DNA of 11,350 nt from Oscillospiraceae bacterium. Lineage in GTDB: Bacteria; Bacillota; Clostridia; Oscillospirales; Ruminococcaceae. The translations under genes were made by a program, and so were the position numbers. Of this stretch, positions 1 to 5,687 are shown piece by piece. The notes under the pieces were generated by a model. The model saw only the letters and a program-made list of their open reading frames with translations. It was not told the origin of the DNA and searched no databases. Every line of letters begins with the position of its first letter. Positions within the stretch are counted from its first letter, which is position 1. The DNA lies in contig JAGBFZ010000098.1 in NCBI GenBank assembly GCA_018110855.1, positions 1-11,350 of the forward strand, given 5' to 3'.

Positions 1-555
1 ATCGTTCCCGGCGGCTTCGGAGACAGAGGCATTGAGGGTATGATCGAGGCTATCCGCTATGCAAGAGTCAACAAAAAGCCCATGTTCGGCATCTGTCTCG
101 GAATGCAGATGTCCGTTATCGAATATGCAAGAAACGTTCTGGGTCTTTCGGGAGCAAACTCCACCGAGTTCGGTGAGACTCCCTATCCCGTTATCGACAT
201 CATGGAGGATCAGAAAACCGTTACCGAAAAGGGCGGCACAATGCGACTCGGTCTTTATCCCTGCAAGCTGACAGAGGGCAGCATATGCCGCAGAGTATAC
301 GGGGACGAGCTTATTTATGAGCGTCACCGTCACCGCTGGGAATTTAACAACGCTTTCCGCTCTCAGCTCACCGAAAACGGTCTGAGGATCGCAGGTATTT
401 CTCCCGACGAGAGACTTGTGGAGATCGTGGAGGTTCCCGATCATCCATGGTTCGTGGGCGTTCAGTTTCACCCCGAGTTCAAGTCCCGTCCCAACAAGCC
501 TCACAAGCTTTTTGCCGATTTCATCAGGGCTTCCCTTGAAAATTCGGGCAAGTAA
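1..555 (+). CDS. pyrG: CTP synthase, C-terminal glutaminase part (5' end outside window)
   Basis: This is the 3' end of CTP synthase, which makes CTP from UTP, ATP and glutamine in the cytosol. The frame is open from base 1, so the N-terminal synthetase domain and part of the glutaminase domain lie upstream; 184 codons are visible. The class I glutamine amidotransferase domain is clear. It opens with [12 protein letters not shown], followed by the nucleophile elbow FGICLGMQ with the catalytic Cys at visible codon 32. Near the C-terminus, [11 protein letters not shown] carries the His and Glu of the catalytic triad. The ARNV and EF segments between them are typical of PyrG rather than other amidotransferases. 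A perfect terminator follows 14 bases after the stop, so this is the last gene of its transcript. Nothing is odd apart from the window-edge truncation. The identification is close to certain. Confidence 0.97.
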   Translation: MVPGGFGDRGIEGMIEAIRYARVNKKPMFGICLGMQMSVIEYARNVLGLSGANSTEFGETPYPVIDIMEDQKTVTEKGGTMRLGLYPCKLTEGSICRRVYGDELIYERHRHRWEFNNAFRSQLTENGLRIAGISPDERLVEIVEVPDHPWFVGVQFHPEFKSRPNKPHKLFADFIRASLENSGK

Positions 556-569
556 TCTCTTACAAAATC

Positions 570-611
570 ATCCCGCTTATCTTTTGCATGATAAGCGGGA
601 TTTCTCTTTTT
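570..611 (+). terminator. Rho-independent terminator of pyrG
   Basis: A perfect 12-bp inverted repeat (ATCCCGCTTATC, 570-581, and its complement, 590-601) encloses an 8-base loop. It is followed by a T-rich tract (TTCTCTTTTTC). It lies directly after the pyrG stop. Confidence 0.92.
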
Positions 612-673
612 CATCAATATGTAAAAAACAGGCTTGCATTTTCTATATAAAATGTAAAAATACCGATTTGCTA

Positions 674-702
674 TTGAAAACTTTTTTGTTATATGTTATA
701 AT
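674..702 (+). promoter_or_regulatory. sigma-A type promoter of the DHH phosphoesterase gene
   Basis: TTGAAA (674-679) and a perfect TATAAT (697-702) are separated by 17 bases. An extended -10 TG sits at 694-695. The expected start near 709 gives a leader of about 30 bases ahead of the AAGGAG site at 726-731. Confidence 0.85.
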
Positions 703-740
703 AAATATAAGTTTATCATAAAAATAAGGAGCTGTTGATA

Positions 741-1673
741 ATGCGTCTTGTAACACGTTCGGATTTTGACGGTCTTGCCTGCGGAGCCTTGCTCAAGGAC
801 GCAGGTATTATAGATTCATGGAAGTTCGCTCACCCAAAGGATCTTCAGGACGGTCTTGTGGAAATAACCGAAAATGACTGTCTCGCTAACGTTCCCTTCG
901 TTGAGGGCTGCGGTCTCTGGTTCGATCATCATTCCAGCGAGCATGAGAGAAATCAGCTTGAGGGCAAGTACAAGGGCGAGAGCCGCATTACCCCCTCCTG
1001 CGCAAGAATTATTTACGATTACTATGGCGGCAAGGAGCGCTTTGCCCATTACGATGATATGATGGTAGCCGTTGACAAGGTTGACTCGGGAAATCTCACA
1101 AGAGAGGAGATACTTCACCCCGAGGGCTGGATACTTGTGGGCTTTCTCATGGACCCCAGAACAGGTCTGGGAAGATGGAGAAATTTCACCATTTCCAATT
1201 ATCAGCTCATGGAAAAGCTCATTGACTGCTGCCGCACCATGACCACCGAGGAGATCCTCGCTCTCCCCGATGTTAAGGAGAGAATAGAGGTATATTTCGA
1301 GCAGAATGAGAAGTTTATCGAAATGGTCAAGGCTCACACAAGAGTTGAGAAGGACGTTATCATATCCGACCTGAGAGGTGTTGACCCCATTTACAGCGGA
1401 AACCGCTTCCTCATTTACAGCCTTTATCCCGAGCAGAATATCTCTGCATGGATAGTAAGCGGAAGAGGCGGCAAGGGCTGTTCCTGCGCCTGCGGATATT
1501 CCGTTCTGAACCGCACCTCCCATGTCAATGTGGGCAGCCTTATGCTCAAGTACGGCGGCGGCGGTCACAAGGCTGTGGGCACCTGCCAGTTCACCGACGA
1601 GGATATGGACGAGAAGATTCCCAAGCTTTTAGACGAGCTTGTAAATTACGATAAGTATTATTCCGCTGAATAA
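741..1673 (+). CDS. DHH/DHHA1-family phosphoesterase
   Basis: This 310-residue cytosolic protein belongs to the DHH phosphoesterase superfamily, whose members are metal-dependent enzymes cleaving phosphodiester or polyphosphate bonds (RecJ, NrnA, GdpP and exopolyphosphatase relatives). The N-terminal metal motif SDFDG is at residues 7-11. The name-giving DHH triad is at 62-64 in GLWFDHHSSEHER. A C-terminal DHHA1-type substrate-binding glycine loop, GGGGHKAVG, is at about 272-280. The natural substrate (nanoRNA, cyclic dinucleotide product or polyphosphate) cannot be read from the sequence. ATG 741 is chosen because AAGGAG (726-731) lies 9 bases upstream. A TTG two codons earlier (735) would be only 3 bases from that site. 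The gene is monocistronic: it has its own promoter and its own terminator. The family call is firm and the specific substrate is unknown. Confidence 0.9.
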   Translation: MRLVTRSDFDGLACGALLKDAGIIDSWKFAHPKDLQDGLVEITENDCLANVPFVEGCGLWFDHHSSEHERNQLEGKYKGESRITPSCARIIYDYYGGKERFAHYDDMMVAVDKVDSGNLTREEILHPEGWILVGFLMDPRTGLGRWRNFTISNYQLMEKLIDCCRTMTTEEILALPDVKERIEVYFEQNEKFIEMVKAHTRVEKDVIISDLRGVDPIYSGNRFLIYSLYPEQNISAWIVSGRGGKGCSCACGYSVLNRTSHVNVGSLMLKYGGGGHKAVGTCQFTDEDMDEKIPKLLDELVNYDKYYSAE

Positions 1674-1684
1674 GCATACATATC

Positions 1685-1718
1685 AAAAGCCGCCTCCTAC
1701 GGGAAGCGGCTTTTTTTC
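1685..1718 (+). terminator. Rho-independent terminator of the DHH gene
   Basis: The stem AAAAGCCGC (1685-1693) pairs with GCGGCTTTT (1706-1714) and is followed by a T-run through 1717. The convergent minus-strand gene ends at 1808. The minus-strand reading of the same hairpin has only four Ts, so it may serve that gene weakly. Confidence 0.85.
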
Positions 1719-1743
1719 TTTGAAAGATCAAACCGAAGATATG

Positions 1744-1821
1744 TCATAAGTCATCGCTTAAATCATTTTCCTCGGCTTCAAGCTCGGCTAAGCGAGCATT
1801 ATATTTCTTATTTTCTTGATC
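1744..1821 (-). other. Coding-like tail in shifted frame past the cytidylate-kinase-like stop
   Basis: On the minus strand a 25-codon open stretch starts inside the last codons of the upstream gene, one base out of its frame, and ends at TGA (1746-1744). It encodes a charged helix-like sequence containing NARLAELEAEENDLSDDL. Removing one A from the AAAA run at 1811-1814 would join it to the gene, extending the protein by about 21 residues past RSR. It has no start codon or ribosome site of its own. It is read as a former or alternative C-terminus rather than a gene. Confidence 0.45.
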
Positions 1822-2416
1822 TTATGTAGCTTTCGATAAGCTCCGCAGCAGCCTCAAAGGGAAGTTTGTCGCTGCATATGCAAAGCTCATAGCTGTCAGA
1901 TGCGCCCCATTTTGTTTCCGCATGATAGTTGTGATATGAGGCTCTTGCTTTGTCGATGCGAGTGAGCTTGGCATAGGCGTCCTTTTCGGAAATGCCGTCC
2001 ATTTCCATCACCCTTTTGGCTCTGAACTCCTTTGAAGCGGTGATAAACACGCTGACAACATCATAATCGTCCTTTAATATGTAGTCCGCACACCGTCCCA
2101 CAATAACGCAGGGACCTTTTGCAGCCGCAGCCTTGACTGCATTTATCTGTGCCTCATATGCCACCAGCTCAATGGGCTTTCCCATGTAAAAGCCGCCCTG
2201 CTGCGCATTCATCACAAGAGAGTACAGAAGGCTCGCTGTGGGAGTCTCCTCGAAATTTTCCATGAATTTATCGCAAAGTCCACTCTGCTTTGCGGCTGCG
2301 GTGATGATCTCCTTGTCGTAAAAGGGGAGTCCCAGCTTGTCTGCCAGGGTCTTTCCGATTATCCTGCCTCCGCTTCCGCAGCGTCTGCCTATGGTTATTA
2401 TCTGAGTTTTTTCCAT
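1808..2416 (-). CDS. Cytidylate kinase-like family protein
   Basis: This 202-residue P-loop protein resembles the cytidylate-kinase-like family (Cytidylate_kin_2) common in Firmicutes. Members look like nucleoside-monophosphate kinases, but most have no tested substrate. The N-terminus ITIGRRCGSGGR (about 8-18) is the family's variant phosphate loop. It is followed by GKTLADKLGLPFYDKEII, which matches the helix and 'YDkeii' region of the family. A central segment, GPCVIVGRCADYIL, precedes a lid-like basic stretch FRAKRVMEM. The start is placed at 2416 because AAGGAGG lies 8 bases ahead of it. An upstream in-frame ATG at 2452 sits 2 bases past the -10 box and could not be in the transcript. 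The gene converges with the DHH gene. Oddly, its reading frame may have been cut short by a one-base change in the final A-run (see the coding-like tail). The family call is good; the function is unproven. Confidence 0.85.
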   Translation of the reverse strand: MEKTQIITIGRRCGSGGRIIGKTLADKLGLPFYDKEIITAAAKQSGLCDKFMENFEETPTASLLYSLVMNAQQGGFYMGKPIELVAYEAQINAVKAAAAKGPCVIVGRCADYILKDDYDVVSVFITASKEFRAKRVMEMDGISEKDAYAKLTRIDKARASYHNYHAETKWGASDSYELCICSDKLPFEAAAELIESYIRSRK

Positions 2417-2453
2417 ATCAATTGCCTCCTTGCAGTGTTTTGCTTTTATCATT

Positions 2454-2482
2454 ATTATAGCATATTATACAAACAAAATCAA
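2454..2482 (-). promoter_or_regulatory. Promoter of the cytidylate kinase-like gene
   Basis: On the minus strand TTGATT (2482-2477) and a perfect TATAAT (2459-2454) are 17 bases apart. The expected start near 2447 leaves a leader of about 30 bases with AAGGAGG. A second TATAAT-like box lies just upstream (2469-2464) without a matching -35. Confidence 0.75.
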
Positions 2483-2600
2483 TAGGCTCAGGCATTATTT
2501 GTTTAACATTTTTCTTTTGCCCTTGAAAAAAGGGGGCTTCATCACGTTTTTCATCAGGATCTTTCTCTGTAACCGAATTGTGATTTTTTTATAGTGCGAT

Positions 2601-2696
2601 TTGCACTTTTTGTGAAAATTGTGCAAGATGTCGAGGAATTAACGAAAAAAATTTGTTATAATAATAATTGTAGTGCTTTTTAAATTGTGCTATAAT
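2601..2696 (+). promoter_or_regulatory. Tandem promoters and dyad upstream of the small acidic surface protein
   Basis: The proximal promoter has TTGTAG (2668-2673), 17 bases, then TATAAT (2691-2696) with an extended TG at 2688-2689. A second TGTTATAAT box lies at 2654-2662 with no convincing -35, so it depends on the extended -10 if it works. Upstream, TTGCAC (2601-2606) and GTGCAA (2621-2626) form a dyad with inner TTTT/AAAA arms, a possible operator. The rest of 2483-2600 shows only a short direct repeat (TTCATCA twice, around 2539-2554) and no gene. Confidence 0.6.
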
Positions 2697-2743
2697 AAAA
2701 CCATGCAAAAATCACCAATTCTAATGTTTGGAGGAAATTAATT

Positions 2744-3031
2744 ATGAAGAAGTTTCTTGCTGCTCTCGCAGCTTCTGCAATGGCACTTTCTATGATGGGC
2801 GTTTCCGCAATGGCTGCAGGCCTTGAGGACGAGGCTGAGGTTATCGAGGACGAGACCGTGGCTGAGGTTGTTGAGGAGACCGAGCCTGAGGTTGTTGAGA
2901 CCGAGGCTGTTACTGAGGCTGCTCCTGTTGAGACTGCTCCTTCTCCCGCAACAGGCAACTCCCCTGTAGCTATGGCTGTTATTCCCGTAGCTCTTGCTGC
3001 TGCTGCAATCGTTGCTAAGAAGGCTAAGTAA
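2744..3031 (+). CDS. Small acidic secreted protein with ATGN-type C-terminal anchor
   Basis: This 95-residue protein has three parts. Residues 1-24 are a signal peptide (MKK, a hydrophobic Ala/Met/Leu core, then SAMA). Residues 25-66 are a very acidic linker rich in Glu, Val, Thr and Ala, with a loose repeat (EVVEETEPEVVETEAVTE). Residues 67-95 run SPATGNS, a hydrophobic helix, and a Lys tail (KKAK). The last part has the layout of a sortase sorting signal, with PATG in place of LPxTG. If processed at both ends, only about 45 acidic residues would remain on the wall; if not, it is a membrane-tethered acidic peptide. GGAGG (2730-2734) lies 9 bases before ATG. The gene sits between strong promoters and a strong terminator, so it is probably highly expressed. 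The next gene shares the same architecture. No named family is recognised. The secretion and anchor reading is inference from layout. Confidence 0.85.
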   Translation: MKKFLAALAASAMALSMMGVSAMAAGLEDEAEVIEDETVAEVVEETEPEVVETEAVTEAAPVETAPSPATGNSPVAMAVIPVALAAAAIVAKKAK

Positions 3032-3053
3032 TCATACTTCAAGGAACAATGCT

Positions 3054-3087
3054 ATGCCCGTTTTCTTCGGAAAACGGGCATTTTTCC
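3054..3087 (+). terminator. Rho-independent terminator with C(UUCG)G tetraloop
   Basis: A perfect 12-bp stem (ATGCCCGTTTTC, 3054-3065, with 3070-3081) closes a TTCG loop, the very stable C(UUCG)G tetraloop. It is followed by TTTTT. The strength fits a highly expressed gene upstream. Confidence 0.95.
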
Positions 3088-3163
3088 TTTATTATGTAAA
3101 AAAAGTACAAGTTAAGGTCTTAAATTTTTAGCGATATTAATATAGCTTTTTATGGAAAAATGA

Positions 3164-3171
3164 TGTATAAT
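3164..3171 (+). promoter_or_regulatory. Probable -10 region of the second surface-protein gene
   Basis: A perfect TATAAT (3166-3171) lies in AT-rich DNA about 90 bases before the gene. No good -35 hexamer stands 16-18 bases upstream, so the assignment is tentative. Transcription would give a leader of about 80 bases with no recognised element. Confidence 0.45.
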
Positions 3172-3258
3172 ATTAGCATTGGTAAATGTGCCTTTGTATT
3201 CCGCAATGCGCTCATTTTCCGTATTACATAACAAAAAAAGAATTTGGAGGAGATCAAA

Positions 3259-3972
3259 ATGAAACTCAGAAGAATCGCAGCTGTTGCTGCAGCTTCAACA
3301 ATGGCGCTCTCCGTAATGGCAGCTACCGCTTCCGCTTACGAGTATGACGCTTTCCTTATGTTCACTGATATTGACTGGCTCTGGGGCAACTGGGACGCAG
3401 GCAAGGCAGGCGACGCAAAGATCACAGGCCCCGGCACATACACCGTTTCTCTCGACAACACTCAGGCAGAGAACACTATGTCCGCTGCTAACGGAGCTAA
3501 CGTTTTCTGCGTAGATATCATCGGCGGCTATGCTGATCTCGCTGACATGGAGGTTACTCTTGACAGCGTTAAGGCTGACGGCGCAGAGGTAAAATTTGAC
3601 CCCGAGAAGATCTGCTACGGCGATATCGAGGAGAAGGGCAATTACAGAATCGAGATCCAGAACGCTTATGGTCTTACAGGCGATATGTCCGATCCTCACT
3701 ACGGCGCTATTGACGCTGCTTCCTTCTCCGCTGCTGAGAAGATCGAGGTTACTTTCACAATTTCCGATCCCAACGGTGCTGCTGAGGAAACTGCCGACGC
3801 TCCCGCTGAGACAGAAGCAGCTCCTGCTGAGGCTCCCGAGACAACAGAGGCTCCTGCTTCCGATTCCAGCACTGCTTCCACTGCAACAGGAAATACATCC
3901 GCTGCTGCTCTTGCTGCCGTAGCTGCTGTTGCTGCTTCTGCTGCTTTCATCACTAAGAAGCACTCCAAGTAA
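3259..3972 (+). CDS. Surface protein with beta-rich domain and ATGN-type C-terminal anchor
   Basis: This is a 237-residue exported protein. Residues 1-26 form a signal peptide (KLRR, Ala-rich core, ATASA before YEYD). Residues 27 to about 168 are a compact, Gly/Asp-rich, probably beta-sandwich domain containing DIDWLWGNWDAG, GPGTYTVSLDNT and NVFCVDIIGG. It resembles the accessory or carbohydrate-binding-like modules of ruminococcal extracellular proteins, but I cannot name a family. Residues about 170-207 are an Ala/Glu/Pro/Thr/Ser linker. Residues 208-237 are TATGNTS, an Ala-rich hydrophobic helix, and KKHSK, closely matching the end of the preceding protein. The start is ATG 3259 because GGAGGAG (3246-3252) lies just upstream; the TTG at 3244 overlaps that site. 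The gene has its own terminator. A role in wall-attached binding is inference; the export signal and tail are seen directly. Confidence 0.85.
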   Translation: MKLRRIAAVAAASTMALSVMAATASAYEYDAFLMFTDIDWLWGNWDAGKAGDAKITGPGTYTVSLDNTQAENTMSAANGANVFCVDIIGGYADLADMEVTLDSVKADGAEVKFDPEKICYGDIEEKGNYRIEIQNAYGLTGDMSDPHYGAIDAASFSAAEKIEVTFTISDPNGAAEETADAPAETEAAPAEAPETTEAPASDSSTASTATGNTSAAALAAVAAVAASAAFITKKHSK

Positions 3973-3996
3973 GAAAAACACAGAGCTTTATACATC

Positions 3997-4028
3997 AGCC
4001 GTGCCGTTCTTTTCGGCACGGCTTTTTG
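3997..4028 (+). terminator. Rho-independent terminator of the surface-protein gene
   Basis: The 10-bp stem AGCCGTGCCG (3997-4006) pairs with CGGCACGGCT (4014-4023) around a 7-base loop and is followed by TTTT. It lies 24 bases after the stop. Confidence 0.92.
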
Positions 4029-4083
4029 CATATTTATATGCCATGGTAATTATATACAAAATTTTCGGTCAAGATTTTATTTT

Positions 4084-4097
4084 TTCAAACGTTTACA
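4084..4097 (+). promoter_or_regulatory. LacI-family operator-like palindrome
   Basis: The site TTCAAACGTTTACA contains the perfect 8-bp palindrome AAACGTTT with a central CG step, the hallmark of LacI/GalR-family operators. It lies just upstream of the consensus promoter at 4102-4130. A LacI-family regulator is encoded at 7110-8120, but a link between the two is only a guess. Confidence 0.4.
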
Positions 4098-4130
4098 CAG
4101 CTTGACATTATTCGCAAGCTGTGTTATAAT
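4095..4130 (+). promoter_or_regulatory. Consensus promoter covered by a perfect inverted repeat
   Basis: TTGACA (4102-4107), exactly 17 bases, then TATAAT (4125-4130) with an extended TG at 4122-4123: a full-consensus housekeeping promoter. A perfect 10-bp inverted repeat, ACACAGCTTG (4095-4104) and CAAGCTGTGT (4115-4124), overlaps the -35 and abuts the -10. This is the position of a repressor operator. Transcription would begin near 4137. Confidence 0.85.
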
Positions 4131-4136
4131 CATAAT

Positions 4137-4297
4137 TGCAACAAACTAATTGATGCGGCCCGAACAGCATCATATATTGTATAGGATACAGTTAATGTTA
4201 CAATTTGTATAACAACTTGTTTGCAGTACATTTTGTATAAGAGAAATGCCGGTAAATTGTGCATCTCTCCAAAAATGTAAAAGTTGTTCTATAGATA
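4137..4297 (+). other. Untranslated stretch downstream of the consensus promoter
   Basis: No gene is supported here. A transcript from the 4102-4130 promoter would contain two hairpins: TGATGC/GCATCA around 4151-4172, and AGAG-aa-ATGC pairing with GCATCTCT around 4240-4268. The second has no T-run, so transcription probably continues to the terminator at 4426-4452, giving an RNA of about 315 bases. It matches no riboswitch or known RNA that I recognise. Confidence 0.4.
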
Positions 4298-4326
4298 TTG
4301 ACTAATCCTGTTTTATGCGTTATAAT
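4298..4326 (+). promoter_or_regulatory. Promoter of the small-RNA candidate
   Basis: TTGACT (4298-4303) and TATAAT (4321-4326) are separated by exactly 17 bases. Transcription is expected to start at about 4332-4335. Confidence 0.8.
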
Positions 4327-4332
4327 ATATAT

Positions 4333-4452
4333 GATGTTAAGTTCTTATATTTCTATGTTAACATCCGTTTTGTTGTCTCCTTTCTTTTGTTCTACACATA
4401 TCATTTTATGTGATCTTATTTTCAAAGCAGGGTTTTGCCCTGCTCTTTTTTT
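4333..4452 (+). ncRNA. Candidate small RNA with CU-rich anti-Shine-Dalgarno segment
   Basis: Promoter and terminator bracket about 115-120 bases with no credible ribosome site. The predicted RNA opens with a hairpin (GATGTTAA 4333-4340 with TTAACATC 4358-4365). A pyrimidine-rich open segment follows, containing CTCCTTTC (4377-4384), the complement of GAAAGGAG. Next is a short hairpin (CACATA 4395-4400 with TATGTG 4407-4412), and last the terminator stem. That is the layout of Firmicute trans-acting RNAs that block ribosome binding through exposed C/U motifs. It matches no family I know. The alternative is a leaderless hydrophobic reading frame beginning at the same place (4331 or 4334). Function is inferred. 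Confidence 0.55.
4426..4452 (+). terminator. Rho-independent terminator upstream of mcrB
   Basis: The 7-bp GC-rich stem AGCAGGG (4426-4432) pairs with CCCTGCT (4438-4444) around a TTTTG loop. It is followed by C and seven Ts. No annotated gene ends here, which is the main reason for proposing a small RNA. Confidence 0.85.
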
Positions 4453-4531
4453 GCATATTTTTAAGAATCACCAAAAAATTGTATACTGTTTTATTCAATG
4501 TGCAGAATATACAATTCACCAACTTTTGATA

Positions 4532-4560
4532 TTGCTTTTTTCTTGCATTTATGATATAAT
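4532..4560 (+). promoter_or_regulatory. Promoter of mcrBC
   Basis: TTGCTT (4532-4537), 17 bases, then TATAAT (4555-4560) with an extended TG at 4552-4553. The expected start near 4567 gives a leader of only about 26 bases carrying GAAAGG. Confidence 0.75.
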
Positions 4561-4592
4561 TATTATAGTTATTACTCTTCTGAAAGGTTAGG

Positions 4593-5609
4593 ATGAAAAT
4601 GGGAAAGAATATAATCCTTTACGGCCCTCCCGGTACAGGTAAAACCTACAATTCCGTAAACTATGCGCTGGCTATTATCTACAATATCCCTGTAGAATCC
4701 GTTATGAAAAAAGACTACAACGCTATGCTCGACCGCTACAACGAGCTGAAAAACAGCTTCGGTCAGATCGAATTCACCACATTCCATCAGTCCATGGGCT
4801 ATGAGGAATTTATCGAGGGTATCAAGCCCGTTTTCCTCGAAACTATGAACGAACGAGGCGAGCGTACCCGTAAAAAAGAAATGGTTTACGTTGTCGACAA
4901 GGGTATTTTCCGTGAGTTCTGTCAGAAGGCTGCGGAGCACCCCGATGAACGCTTCGTTTTCATTATCGATGAGATCAACCGAGGAAATATCTCCAAGATC
5001 TTCGGTGAGCTTATTACCGTTATCGAGCCTTCAAAGCGTCTCGGCGAGCTGGAGGAGGTAAAGGTTAGACTGGCTTATTCTCAGGAGCCCTTCGGCGTTC
5101 CCTCAAACGTGTACATAGTAGGTACCATGAACACTGCCGACCGCTCTATCGCTCTTCTTGACACCGCTATCAGACGACGCTTCGATTTCGTTGAAATGCT
5201 CCCTCAGCCCGAGCTTTTTAATGACACCTATGTGGAGGATGTCAGCATAAAGGAGCTTCTGACTACCATCAACAAGCGTATCGAGATCCTTTGCGACAGG
5301 GAACACACCATCGGACACGCTTATTTCATGTCACTAAGGACTGAGCCCACAATTCAGAGGCTTGGCTCTATCTTCAAAAACGCCATCATTCCCCTTCTTC
5401 AGGAGTATTTCTACGGCGATTATCAGAAGATGCGCTGGGTCCTTGGCGATTACAACAAGGAGCCCGATGAACAGTTTGTCAAGGCGTTGGCTATTGATTA
5501 TAAGAAAACCTTTGGCGAAAATGTTGAGCTTTTCCTTGATGTAGACGACACCTACGAGATCAACGAGGCTGCCTTCTGGAATATCAATTCCTACAGAAAG
5601 CTGCTGTAA
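4593..5609 (+). CDS. mcrB: McrB-type AAA+ GTPase subunit, lacking the DNA-recognition domain
   Basis: This is the motor subunit of a McrBC-type modification-dependent restriction system; family members form GTP-driven hexamers that move DNA and activate McrC. The 338-residue protein starts directly at the AAA+ core. Walker A GPPGTGKT is at 11-18. The McrB-specific FHQSMGYEEFIEGIKP is at 64-79. Walker B FVFIIDEINRGN is at 121-132. The GTP-specificity and sensor segment MNTADRSIALLDTAIRRRF is at 179-197. E. coli McrB carries about 160 residues of DNA-binding domain before this core; here there is none, so the protein resembles the E. coli short form McrBs. ATG 4593 is preceded closely by GAAAGG (4582-4587). 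ATG 4599, two codons in, has slightly better spacing and is possible. A hairpin and 78 bases separate it from mcrC. The family call is firm. What supplies target recognition is unknown. Confidence 0.93.
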   Translation: MKMGKNIILYGPPGTGKTYNSVNYALAIIYNIPVESVMKKDYNAMLDRYNELKNSFGQIEFTTFHQSMGYEEFIEGIKPVFLETMNERGERTRKKEMVYVVDKGIFREFCQKAAEHPDERFVFIIDEINRGNISKIFGELITVIEPSKRLGELEEVKVRLAYSQEPFGVPSNVYIVGTMNTADRSIALLDTAIRRRFDFVEMLPQPELFNDTYVEDVSIKELLTTINKRIEILCDREHTIGHAYFMSLRTEPTIQRLGSIFKNAIIPLLQEYFYGDYQKMRWVLGDYNKEPDEQFVKALAIDYKKTFGENVELFLDVDDTYEINEAAFWNINSYRKLL

Positions 5610-5633
5610 TTCAGTTTTATTTATAACTACTTC

Positions 5634-5663
5634 AAATAAGGGGCATCTGCCCCTTATTTTACC
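5634..5663 (+). terminator. Intercistronic hairpin between mcrB and mcrC
   Basis: A perfect inverted repeat, AAATAAGGGGCA (5634-5645) and TGCCCCTTATTT (5648-5659), is followed by T and ACCG only. The T-run is short, so it may be a partial terminator, an attenuator or an mRNA 3'-end stabiliser rather than a full stop. No new promoter is evident before mcrC. Confidence 0.6.
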
Positions 5664-5687
5664 GAATATTCACAGGAGGACGGGTCT

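Noticed and set aside
816..1568. 250-codon minus-strand open frame across the DHH gene
   Set aside because: It is antisense to a gene with clear DHH and GGGGH motifs. Its product is low-complexity and lacks a ribosome site.
3054..4028. Repeated hairpins considered as a CRISPR or interspersed repeat
   Set aside because: Each hairpin has a different sequence and sits right after a stop codon with a T-run; they are ordinary terminators.
3295..4031. Long minus-strand open frames opposite the second surface-protein gene
   Set aside because: They are Ser/Ala-rich shadows produced by the repetitive GCT/GAG codons on the plus strand. The plus-strand frame has signal peptide, ribosome site and terminator.
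4190..4212. Five-codon leader peptide (MLQFV) after AGGA
   Set aside because: It is too short to carry meaning. No attenuator of the amino-acid type follows it, and the next terminator is over 200 bases away.
4246..4305. Short Cys-containing reading frame (MPVNCASLQKCKSCSIDID)
   Set aside because: It has only a weak ribosome site, overlaps the -35 of the next promoter, and is too short to separate from chance.
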